DNA from: Streptococcus castoreus DSM 17536
Lineage (GTDB): Bacteria; Bacillota; Bacilli; Lactobacillales; Streptococcaceae
NCBI RefSeq assembly: GCF_000425025.1
Contig: NZ_AUKZ01000010.1
Coordinates: forward strand, 1-60,884
DNA: 60,884 nucleotides
Reading direction: 5' to 3'
Part shown: positions 9,074-16,730 of the stretch, one piece after another
Layout of the letters: every line of letters starts with the position of its first letter
How positions within the stretch are numbered: position 1 is the first letter of the stretch
The notes under the pieces: generated by a model
Database searches by the model: none
What the model saw: only the letters and a program-made list of their open reading frames with translations
Told to the model about the DNA's origin: nothing
Translations under genes and position numbers: made by a program

Positions 9074-9411
9074 TATTTTGTTTGCTCAAAATGTAAATGC
9101 ACGATAATACTATCACCATAGCCATTTCTTTCAAGATCACGCTGAAGGCGATAAGAAATATAATGTTCGGCAATAGTAATATAACCAGCATCTATCAGTC
9201 GATTTTCCACGAGTGACTGAATCATATTGATCGTAGGGCGTTCAACATGCACTTCTTCCAAGTCAATTACAACTTTTTTAGTAACTTGAGCGAGATTTTG
9301 TCGCCATGTTTCATCAATAGCATAGACCGTCCTTGCCGCTTTGATAATCGCTTGATAAATTTTATCCGGATCAAATTCTGCTACTTGACCATCACGCTTA
9401 ATAACTTGCAT
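9073..9411 (-). CDS. Stand-alone ATP-cone domain protein
   Basis: This 112-residue protein consists almost only of an ATP-cone domain (MQVIKRDGQVAEFDPDKIYQAI...AAR). That nucleotide-binding module normally sits at the N-terminus of ribonucleotide reductases or in NrdR. No zinc-ribbon cysteines of NrdR are present, and no reductase domain follows. The start at 9411 is chosen for AGAGG eight bases upstream; the earlier in-frame ATG at 9429 has no spaced RBS. It is a conserved streptococcal orphan cone, possibly a dNTP or ATP sensor, but this is inference. Upstream it is separated from the asd remnant by about 140 bp. Confidence 0.8.
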   Translation of the reverse strand: MQVIKRDGQVAEFDPDKIYQAIIKAARTVYAIDETWRQNLAQVTKKVVIDLEEVHVERPTINMIQSLVENRLIDAGYITIAEHYISYRLQRDLERNGYGDSIIVHLHFEQTK

Positions 9412-9547
9412 AAGATCGCCTCTTTTCATTAATTTTCACTTCCACTTACATTATGCAAATGTTTTCATGATTTGTCAAGCCATAGCCATCCAAAAGCACA
9501 GTATGATAGCCATAACCAACTTTTGTCACTATTACCAACAATAAGTG

Positions 9548-10626
9548 TTATTCTGACGAAAAAATAGTTTCTTGACTAGGATAGACCAATCCTCTTTCAT
9601 GCAAGCTTTCAGCAATCTGAACAGAATTCCAGGCAGCACCTTTTAAAAGATTATCAGCAACCACCCAAAGGTGTATTCCTTTTTCAATATCAAGATCTTT
9701 ACGAATACGACCAACATAAGTTTCACAACTGCCTACAGCATTAATGGCTTGAGGATAAACTTGGTGGGATACATCATCTTCTAGAACAGCTCCTGGAAAA
9801 TGCTGAATGGCATCTTTGACAGCTTCAATAGGTGCTGCTATTTTGGTTTCAATATAAACTGATTCCGAATGAGCTGATAGAACTGGAACTCGGACACACG
9901 TTGCTGAAATCTTGATGCTGTCATCTGCCATAATTTTTTTTGGTTTCCTTAGTTATTTTCATTTCTTCATAGGTGTAATCATTGTCAGTAAAGAGATCAA
10001 TTTGAGGCAAAGCATTAAAAGCGATCGGATAGTGTTTTTTATCTCCTGCTGACGGTAAAATACACGCTGTCACTTCTTTTGGCATCTTACCTTGGTGAAG
10101 CACCTGCTCGTATTGCGATAAAGTTTCAAAAATAGCAGATTGACCAGCGCCAGAAACAGCTTGATAAGTTGAAACAATAATGCGCTCTATCCCCCACTGA
10201 TGACGAATAGGTTCAAGAGCAATCATCATTTGGATGGTTAAACAATTAGGACAGGCAATAATCCCTTTATTTGCCACAAGTGCATCAGCATTTACCTCTG
10301 GAATGACCAAAGGAACATCTGGATGCTGTCGAAAATGTGAAGTATCATCAACAACAACTGCCCCTGCTTTGACAGCATACGGAACAAAGGTTTCCGAAAC
10401 ACTCCCTCCTGCCCGAGAAAAAAGCAATGTCCACATCAGAAAAAGAAGTCTTTGTTGTCTCCTCAATACTGATGTCTTTCCCTTTGAAGGCTAAGGTTTT
10501 ACCTACAGAACGTGCTGATGCTAGTAGTCTAAGACTAGAAATAGGGAGACTTGATTTTTCTAGCATGTTAAGCATCTGATGTCCAACAGCACCTGTTGTT
10601 CCAACGATTGCTACTGTATAACCCAT
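9548..10626 (-). pseudogene. asd: Aspartate-semialdehyde dehydrogenase, broken by two single-base frameshifts
   Basis: Asd converts aspartyl phosphate to the semialdehyde for Lys/Thr/Met/DAP synthesis. Three frames join into a full enzyme: the NADP loop [11 protein letters not shown], then the catalytic Cys in [12 protein letters not shown], then the C-terminal [10 protein letters not shown] and [12 protein letters not shown]. Frame break 1 is one extra G in the GGG of the conserved FFSAGGS codons (complement at 10412-10414). Frame break 2 is eight instead of seven A before ATGGCAGAT (T run 9934-9941). Removing both gives exactly 358 codons plus stop, the usual length, and no other lesion is seen. 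This is a recent inactivation or a sequencing error in homopolymers. Confidence 0.9.
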
Positions 10627-10939
10627 AAAACACCTCTTTTATCTACCACAATGTACTAGCTACTTGTTGTAATTTTCTAAAAATTATACAAAACCTATTA
10701 TAGCTTATTTCATTTTAAAAGGAAAGAACAAAAAGAGCTATCTCTAAAATGAGCAAATTCAGTACCATTCAATAAATTGATTGACCTTATTGTCTCAATT
10801 CGTCAATGTTAACATTATCCTCGTAACTTAACCTCATCAGAAAAACACCCCAATCGTTAGATTTTGTGTCTCGCTTTTGGAGTGCAACTTAAAATTGGAA
10901 AAGGGAAGTTTCGAACGATCTTGAAATAATTTCTAAATT
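10627..10939. other. Intergenic region with degenerate repeat A
   Basis: About 310 bases without a gene. The stretch 10808-10890 (TTATCCTCGTAACTTAAC ... AACACCCCAATCGTTAG ... GGAGTGCAACTT) resembles 14841-14925 in the same orientation. The asd promoter is probably near the right of the asd start; no clear boxes were identified. Confidence 0.45.
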
Positions 10940-11358
10940 TTAATTTTTAGATATTTCTTCCTTGAATCCAATCATGACAGTTAATAGAAAACCTAGTACA
11001 AACGCTAATATAGCAGCAACTATAGCTAATATATAATTATTCATATTCCCACCGCCAATAAAAATTGGTAAGGACAATAATGATGGACTAGCAATAGCAT
11101 AAGCACGAACTTGGAATAATCCTAAAAAAATACTCCAGTAATTGCAGCAGCTAGACATGAAGCAACCAATGGTCGACGGAATCTAACTAAGTATCCATAC
11201 AAGGCTGGCTCAGTAACCCTAACCAATGCTGCTATCAACGTTGAAAAACCAACCTGCTTATTATTGTTATTTTTTGATTTTACTCCTACTGCCATTGCAA
11301 CAGCAAAATTAGCTGTCAAAGCTCTACAAAGCACAAGAGAATGAAAATAGTAATCCAA
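10940..11358 (-). pseudogene. PTS beta-glucoside-type EIIC remnant
   Basis: Only the C-terminal third of a sugar-specific PTS permease is left. One frame gives ALTANFAVAMAV...VTEPALYGYLVRFRRPLVAS, where VTEPAxYG and FRRPL are hallmarks of glucose/beta-glucoside EIIC. A second frame continues with FLGLFQVRAYAIASPSLLSL and two membrane segments to LTVMIGFKEE. The switch lies at an A7 run at 11124-11130. No EIIB, no N-terminal half and no start with an RBS are present, so this is a decayed fragment and not an expressed gene. Confidence 0.82.
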
Positions 11359-11366
11359 CCCTAAAA

Positions 11367-11422
11367 AACTCTTTTAAAACAACAAGCCATTTATGTTTAT
11401 GGCATACTGTTTCAAAAGAGTT
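11367..11422. terminator. Long stem-loop terminator between the SDR cluster and the PTS remnant
   Basis: AACTCTTTTAAAAC pairs with GTTTCAAAAGAGTT, and an inner GCCAT/ATGGC stem adds to it. On the minus strand it follows the last gene of the SDR cluster (stop at 11498). Confidence 0.65.
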
Positions 11423-11497
11423 CTAATTATTAATTATTTAAGTTATACTTCAACTCTAACAAAACCAAGTGCAACGATTCACAGCATTTGGAAATTA

Positions 11498-12283
11498 TTA
11501 ATGGAATTGCATGCCACCATCTATTTCAAGGGTATGACCTGTCATGTAATCTGAATCTGGTCCAGCAAGGAAAGATACAGCTGAAGCAACATCTTCTGGT
11601 TCTGACAAACGACCAAGCGTTATATTTTGTGTAAATTGTGTCAATGCCCAATCACTATCTTTACCATGAGCAGCTGCAATATCATTGACGGCGCCTAAAA
11701 GCATTGGAGTTTTTACTGTACCTGGAGCATAAGCATTAACTGTAATTCCACGATAAGCAAGATCTTTGGCAGCAACTTGAGTCAACCCACGAACGGCGAA
11801 TTTAGAACCGCTGTAAAGAAAGGCTCCTGCATTACCGACAACTCCACCTTGCGAACTAGCATTAATAATTTTACCGATAATTTCATGCCCATGGCGTTCT
11901 TTTTTGGCAAATTGCTCTAAAGCTGCCTGTGTTCCCCAAACAATACTAGCCACGTTGATTTGGAAAATCTTATCAAAATCTTCCTGGCTAATTGTTTCAA
12001 TTGGTGTCCCAGGACCGATGCCTGCATTATTTACCAAGACATCGAAATGTCCTAATTTCTCGGCAACCTTACGAACAGCTGCCAAAAAATCATCCTGATG
12101 AGAAACATCGACCCTAATAGCGTAGGCTTTTCCACCACCTTCTTCAATGTTTTTGACAACTTGTTGAGCCTTATCAAGGTTAAGATCCGCTACTGCTACT
12201 GTAAAGCCATCTTTTGCTAATCGTTTAGAAATAGCCTCGCCAATTCCTTGAGCACCACCTGTAACCATTGCCACTTTTACCAT
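11498..12283 (-). CDS. butA: Short-chain dehydrogenase, diacetyl/acetoin reductase (butanediol dehydrogenase) type
   Basis: This 261-residue classical SDR has TGGAQGIGEA (NAD loop), NNAGIG, the catalytic Ser in NASSQGG and YSGSK as the YxxxK pair. LEIDGGMQFH is the usual end. The close family pattern (VKVAMVTGGAQGIG) is that of meso-butanediol dehydrogenase/diacetyl reductases, which interconvert diacetyl, acetoin and 2,3-butanediol with NADH. The ATG at 12283 follows GAAGGAG. It is the last gene of a four-gene leftward cluster whose other members are atypical for acetoin metabolism, so the real substrate may differ. Confidence 0.82.
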   Translation of the reverse strand: MVKVAMVTGGAQGIGEAISKRLAKDGFTVAVADLNLDKAQQVVKNIEEGGGKAYAIRVDVSHQDDFLAAVRKVAEKLGHFDVLVNNAGIGPGTPIETISQEDFDKIFQINVASIVWGTQAALEQFAKKERHGHEIIGKIINASSQGGVVGNAGAFLYSGSKFAVRGLTQVAAKDLAYRGITVNAYAPGTVKTPMLLGAVNDIAAAHGKDSDWALTQFTQNITLGRLSEPEDVASAVSFLAGPDSDYMTGHTLEIDGGMQFH

Positions 12284-12299
12284 ATTTAACTCCTTCAAT

Positions 12300-12740
12300 T
12301 TATGTTTGTTTTAGATCCCATACATCAATACCTATATTAGGATCAAAGCATTGATGAATAGTCCCTTCAACAGGTGATAATTTGATTTCTGCTGTGTATC
12401 TGACTCTGGCTGAGGTTAAATGCCCACCCAAAAAAGCCATTTCTTGCTGATCATTTAGATAGGAGAATAGTGCATGAGCATGTTGAGAAAAATTGTTTTT
12501 CCCTTGTACTACATTGCCATTTAAGGAAATCATTTCTAACATCCCCTGTTTTTTGTGATCTAAAAATGACTCTGTTTCTGGCAAATAGGTGGATACAACA
12601 ACCTGATCACAAGCTCCGATTCCCTGAAAAATGGCAGAAGTGATTCTAGCAAAACGACAGACTTCAATGATACTTGATAAGATTTCATCGCCTTTATCCA
12701 CTCGAATAAAATAATCTGTCCCTATTTTTTGAAACTCCAT
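12300..12740 (-). CDS. PPC (DUF296) domain protein
   Basis: This 146-residue protein is a single PPC/DUF296 domain: YFIRVDKGDEILSSI at the start, a SAIFQGIGACD glycine turn, and the His-rich signature HAHALFSY...FLGGHLTSARV (about residues 87-112) that binds a metal in bacterial members. In plants the domain accompanies AT-hooks; in bacteria it is a stand-alone trimer of unknown role. The ATG at 12740 follows AGGGG; a TTG six bases earlier is an alternative. It lies 16 bp before the butA-like gene in the same operon, so it probably serves the same pathway. Confidence 0.82.
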   Translation of the reverse strand: MEFQKIGTDYFIRVDKGDEILSSIIEVCRFARITSAIFQGIGACDQVVVSTYLPETESFLDHKKQGMLEMISLNGNVVQGKNNFSQHAHALFSYLNDQQEMAFLGGHLTSARVRYTAEIKLSPVEGTIHQCFDPNIGIDVWDLKQT

Positions 12741-12756
12741 TTTCAATACCCCTAAA

Positions 12757-13119
12757 TTATTTTACAAATCCCTTGATTGTCCCCATATAAATAGATCCAA
12801 AGCCATCTAAAATATTACGAACAGCTGTGTTTGGACAACCATAAACCGTACAAGCATTGACGTCAACACAAGCCATAAAATCTTTTGCAAAGTTTTCTGT
12901 AAAGGTATTTAAGTGTATCAAGGTTGCATCATTATCTGCATAATGCTCAATCACATGCACATTATTTTCAGATATAGACCAGTGGTACGCTAAAGCACCA
13001 GGCTCTTTTTCGGCACTAGCCACCATTTTTTCAATCAAGCGAAGTAAGGCTTCTTTTTGTCCTTCTTTAATTGTGACATCGACAAGATACATGATACTGT
13101 TTGGCATAAATTTTTCCAT
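12757..13119 (-). CDS. ABM-domain (antibiotic biosynthesis monooxygenase-like) protein
   Basis: This 120-residue protein has a ferredoxin-like ABM domain (VDVTIKEGQKEALLRLIEKMV, EPGALAYHWSIS, VIEHYADNDA, HLNTFTENF). The family includes quinol/quinone monooxygenases such as YgiN and haem-degrading enzymes. Here a C-terminal extension with three Cys (ACVDVNACTVYGC) departs from the minimal domain. It is the second gene of the SDR cluster, 10-18 bp from each neighbour. A role in oxidising or protecting against a quinone or carbonyl compound is inferred from family and context. The RBS is weak, so ATG 13119 versus 13107 is open. Confidence 0.75.
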   Translation of the reverse strand: MEKFMPNSIMYLVDVTIKEGQKEALLRLIEKMVASAEKEPGALAYHWSISENNVHVIEHYADNDATLIHLNTFTENFAKDFMACVDVNACTVYGCPNTAVRNILDGFGSIYMGTIKGFVK

Positions 13120-13136
13120 TCTTTTCTTTTAAATTT

Positions 13137-13925
13137 TTAATTCATGGTTGCGCCACCATCAACATTGATGGCTTGACCGGTAATATGATCGGCTAATGAT
13201 GAGGCTAAAAATAGTGCTGTGTAAGCGATATCTTCAGGTTTTTGATCCCCGCGTTTTAATGGGATAAAATGTTTCAAGTTTTCGGTCCAAGCCTCTTCCT
13301 TGTCCTGACCATGATCTGCATAGTTTTGAAGAATTGCTTCCCACATGTCTGAACGGATAATACCTGGGCAAATTGCATTTACATTGATGTTGTAATCTGC
13401 ACCAGCATAGGCCGCTGCTTGTGTGAGGTAGTTAATGGCTGCCTTGGTCATGCCGTAGTGCGCAAAGCCCTCTGGTAAAGCATGACGCCCTGCAAAAGAT
13501 GAGGTATTAATGATTTTACCATGTTGGTATTTCATCATACGCTTGATTCCAGCCTGCATGCCATTATTAGCTCCCATTAGATTGACATTGAACAGCTTTT
13601 GAATATCTGCTTGAGAAGTGTCCAAGAAGGAATCAAGAGTTACAATTCCTGCGTTATTAATGATAATATCCAAACGACCAGTATCTGCTTCTGCTTGTCC
13701 TAAGATAGCATCAATGGCTTCATAGTCTGATACATCACATTGCAATCCAACTGCTTTCAATCCCTGTTGACACAAACGTTTTGCCAAGTTTTGGCAATTT
13801 TCCAAGATAAGATCAGCAATATAGACAGTTGCCCCAGCTTGTGCAAAGATAGTTGCCATGGCCTCTCCAATGCCACGACCAGCACCATAAATAACCGCTG
13901 TTTGTCCATTTAATGAAATGTCCAT
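13137..13925 (-). CDS. Short-chain dehydrogenase/reductase, first gene of the cluster
   Basis: This 262-residue classical SDR has YGAGRGIGEAM, NNAGIV, a Ser in NTSSFAG and HYGMTK (YxxxK), ending INVDGGATMN. It is a different subgroup from the butA-like SDR at the other end of the operon, so the two may act in sequence on one substrate. RBS AAAGGAGG precedes the ATG. The promoter lies in the 181-bp gap shared with the divergent HxlR gene, which is the likely regulator. The substrate cannot be determined. Confidence 0.82.
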   Translation of the reverse strand: MDISLNGQTAVIYGAGRGIGEAMATIFAQAGATVYIADLILENCQNLAKRLCQQGLKAVGLQCDVSDYEAIDAILGQAEADTGRLDIIINNAGIVTLDSFLDTSQADIQKLFNVNLMGANNGMQAGIKRMMKYQHGKIINTSSFAGRHALPEGFAHYGMTKAAINYLTQAAAYAGADYNINVNAICPGIIRSDMWEAILQNYADHGQDKEEAWTENLKHFIPLKRGDQKPEDIAYTALFLASSLADHITGQAINVDGGATMN

Positions 13926-14060
13926 GAATAATCATCCTCCTTTTAGTCTCTATGTCTTTGTCTGAATACTCAAAAAATGCTCCTTTTTGTATTTACAGGC
14001 AAATTGTGATACTATTATCATAATTCAGTCTATCAGATAATCACTTTCAACAAAAGTAGG

Positions 14061-14090
14061 TACAATAAGGTAATTTACTAACCTAAAGGT
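14061..14090 (+). promoter_or_regulatory. HxlR promoter and candidate palindromic operator
   Basis: A TACAAT -10 (14061-14066) is followed by TTACTAACCTAAAGGTAA, whose core ACCTAAAGGT (14081-14090) is a perfect palindrome just before the RBS. This position fits autoregulation by the HxlR protein. The -35 (TAATCA) is weak. Confidence 0.45.
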
Positions 14091-14106
14091 AAGATATGGA
14101 GGAAAC

Positions 14107-14493
14107 ATGGTCAAAAAGGTGTACCAAATGGGAATATATAAAACTTTGGAAGTTATTAGCGGAAAGTGGAAACCACTCATTCTCTGTTATTTGGGACATG
14201 GTCCTATGAGAACAGGAGAACTGCAGCGTTCGTTAGGAACTATCTCTCAAAAAGTATTAACAGAACAATTAAAAGAATTGCTTGATGAAGGGATCATCGA
14301 ACGTATTAGTTACCCTGTTGTTCCCCCAAAGGTAGAATACCAATTGTCACATGAAGGGAAATCACTTCGAGATATTTTAGTCAGCATGTCTGAATGGGGT
14401 GAGACAAGAATTCAGGCTTTAAAAAAACAGGGAAAAACTATTGACATCATTCACTCTTCTCATGACGGATATCTTGATATTTTTTATAGCTAA
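14107..14493 (+). CDS. HxlR-family transcriptional regulator
   Basis: This 128-residue winged-helix protein has the HxlR pattern: ISGKWKPLILCYLGHGPMRTGELQR is split by the helix turn, then SQKVLTEQLKELLDEGIIERI and VEYQLSHEGKSL. Related YodB/HypR proteins sense quinones or aldehydes through an N-terminal Cys. Here that position has no Cys and the only cysteine is Cys27 in the first helix, so sensing must differ. It diverges from the SDR/ABM/PPC operon and is its likely regulator. GGAGG sits four bases before the ATG. Confidence 0.85.
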   Translation: MVKKVYQMGIYKTLEVISGKWKPLILCYLGHGPMRTGELQRSLGTISQKVLTEQLKELLDEGIIERISYPVVPPKVEYQLSHEGKSLRDILVSMSEWGETRIQALKKQGKTIDIIHSSHDGYLDIFYS

Positions 14494-15077
14494 TCAAGGA
14501 ACTTACCGTCTATTAGACGAGCGTAGCCGATAAAAGCTATAGATAGATTTAAGCCCATAGATACTCTTGACGGTGTATTTGAACCGCCCCCCAAATTATA
14601 TATTATAGTTAAGTTAAGGATTGGGTTTCGTATTGGACAGAACGCAGTCCTTTTAGTTTTATTTTAATAGAAAAGGGCATATTATAATAGGTGTCACTTC
14701 TTTGATAGATTGATTATGATACAATCCTTGATCTTTTTAGTTTAGCTGAATTTGGAAACGTTCTTTAACTTTTGAACAATAACAATTCTGTGTTTATCAA
14801 TAAAATGACCAAAGTAGGACCTTTCCTGTTTTAAACTTCAATTTTATCTTCATAACTTTACACAAAAGCACCCCATCATTAAATGTAATATTTAATAATG
14901 GAGTGTACTTCAACTTTGAGGAATCGGTTTTAATCATTTTTTGACACTTGACGGATCCAAAAACTAGTAAATCTTGGGAGTTTGCGGCTAGTATACTTTA
15001 ATCTCTTGATTTATATTGCATTTGCTTGCTTAGACGATCAGAAAATAGCTGAAGCTATTTGTTTGAACTTTTTACTT
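14494..15077. other. Intergenic region with decayed repeat B and a stem-loop
   Basis: No gene in about 580 bases. A stem-loop at 14869-14914 (CACCCCATCATTAAAT / ATTTAATAATGGAGTG) sits in a stretch similar to 10808-10890 upstream of asd. The segment 14570-14660 (TTTGAACCGCCCCCC..., GGATTGGGTTTCG) looks like a non-coding insertion-sequence scar, but no transposase frame remains. Confidence 0.45.
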
Positions 15078-16025
15078 TTATTTAAAGGATGGCGAAATGA
15101 TAACATCTGTTCCTTCTCCCACTTCACTTTTGATTTGAATGGTAAGCTGTAATTGCTCCAGTATTTGTCTGGTCATATATAATCCTAGCCCAGTAGCCTT
15201 TTGATGTTCATGCCCATTAAAACCAGTGAATCCTTCTTCAAAAAGACGGGGCAAATCTTCTGGTAGTATTCCAATACCCTTATCTGATATTAGAATACTT
15301 TTATTTTTGATCTGAATATTAATCTGCCCGCCCTTATTAGAATATTTTATGGCATTGTCAATGAGTTGTGTCAGGACAAAGTCAAGCCACTTTTTATCTG
15401 TTTTTAATAGCCAATCGCCATCAATAGCAATGCTAATTCCTTTAGCAATGCAGATCTGACTTGATTTCTTAACAACTGAAACAATGATGTCCCTAACAGA
15501 AACAATTTGGAATCGGAAATCATCTTTGTGCTGACTAAACTTTAGATAACTCAACAAATTATTAAGATAGTTTTCTAACCGATAAATTTGCTGTTGATAA
15601 TCTTTTAAATTCGTATTCTGTGTTTGAACCATCAATGACAAAGCAGACAGAGGTAATTTCATTTGATGCGACCACATTTTAATTACGGATTCTACATTCT
15701 TTTGTTTGTTAAGCTGATTCAATAACTGATCTGCTTCTGCTTCCTTTAATTTTATAATGAGTGAACGGTAGGCCTGCTCAGTAGGACTAGATAATTCATC
15801 AAGCTCGTTTACATAAATAAATTCCTGTAAAATAAAAATTTTCTCTTTGAATTTATAATATTTCCAAAGGCTATTTAGTCCCAAAATGGTTAAGGCAATC
15901 AGATTAGCTATTGTAAAATAAGCCATGGGAAGGTGATGTAAGTAAAAAATGACCCAATAGGTAGCGATGAGAAGTCCATATTGAAGGTAAAAGGAACGGT
16001 ATTCCTTTAAAAAGGCTAAGATCAT
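15078..16025 (-). CDS. nsrK: Sensor histidine kinase of the nisin-resistance system (BceS/NsrK type)
   Basis: This 315-residue kinase has two N-terminal membrane segments (about 12-32 and 35-55) and almost no extracellular loop, the intramembrane-sensing type that relies on its ABC transporter for input. The phosphoacceptor His lies in MWSHQMKLPLSAL (about residue 132). ATPase motifs are QLIDNAIKYSNKGG (N box), SDKGIGI and TGLGLY. It overlaps the response regulator by 4 bp (ATGA). It is the last gene of the protease-ABC-RR-HK operon. The nsr name follows the S. agalactiae operon order; the ligand is inferred to be a lantibiotic. Confidence 0.85.
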   Translation of the reverse strand: MILAFLKEYRSFYLQYGLLIATYWVIFYLHHLPMAYFTIANLIALTILGLNSLWKYYKFKEKIFILQEFIYVNELDELSSPTEQAYRSLIIKLKEAEADQLLNQLNKQKNVESVIKMWSHQMKLPLSALSLMVQTQNTNLKDYQQQIYRLENYLNNLLSYLKFSQHKDDFRFQIVSVRDIIVSVVKKSSQICIAKGISIAIDGDWLLKTDKKWLDFVLTQLIDNAIKYSNKGGQINIQIKNKSILISDKGIGILPEDLPRLFEEGFTGFNGHEHQKATGLGLYMTRQILEQLQLTIQIKSEVGEGTDVIISPSFK

Positions 16026-16687
16026 TTGACTAAGTACCCCACTCCTCTAACAGTATGAATACGATTAAAGCCGATCGTTGCAACTTTTTTACGCAGGCGT
16101 GTCATATTCACATTAAGGGTATTATGGTCAATGAAATTATCATTTTCCCAAAGTTTCTCTAAAATCTCTTCTTTTGAGACGATTTCCTGTTGTTTAATCA
16201 TTAAAATAGTCAAAATTTTGTGTTCTGTTGGTGATAGGATAATCTTATCATTACCATTTGATAAGGTACCATCAAAATGCAATTTAAATTGATCTAGGCT
16301 GATGTCATCATTTGTAAATTGTTGAGTACGACGCAAAAAGGCTGCTATCTTGGCATCTAAAATACTAAGCGAAAATGGCTTAGAAATAAAGTCATCTCCC
16401 CCCATATTGAGCGCCATCACAGTGTCCATCTCATCATTACTACTTGAGATAAAAATGATAGGAATGGTGGAATGTTTTCTAATTTCTGTTGTCCAATAAA
16501 AACCGTTAAAAAATGGTAAGGTAATGTCCATTAAAATGAGGTCTGGTTGGTAAGTGGTAACCTCTTGTTTAATATCCCGAAAATTAGAAACACTTAGTAC
16601 TTGATACTTTTGACTAAGATGATTTTGAAGAAGAGATAAGATTGTTTCATCATCTTCAATGATATAAATTTTGTCATGTTTTGTCAT
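16022..16687 (-). CDS. nsrR: OmpR-family response regulator (BceR/NsrR type)
   Basis: This 221-residue protein has a receiver domain (EDDETIL acidic pair, LILMDITLPFFNG phospho-Asp, FISSSN, and KPFSLSILDAKI with the conserved Lys) followed by an OmpR winged helix (LSPTEHKILTIL, DHNTLNVNMTRLRKKV, HTVRGVGYLVK). BceR-type regulators bind TTACA-N4-TGTAA palindromes, and exactly such a site lies before the protease gene at 20532. It lies between the transporter and kinase genes, so the cluster should control its own expression. Confidence 0.88.
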   Translation of the reverse strand: MTKHDKIYIIEDDETILSLLQNHLSQKYQVLSVSNFRDIKQEVTTYQPDLILMDITLPFFNGFYWTTEIRKHSTIPIIFISSSNDEMDTVMALNMGGDDFISKPFSLSILDAKIAAFLRRTQQFTNDDISLDQFKLHFDGTLSNGNDKIILSPTEHKILTILMIKQQEIVSKEEILEKLWENDNFIDHNTLNVNMTRLRKKVATIGFNRIHTVRGVGYLVK

Positions 16688-16730
16688 ACTGTTATTCTAC
16701 CAAAAAAGTGGCGAAAAATCGCCACCTATC

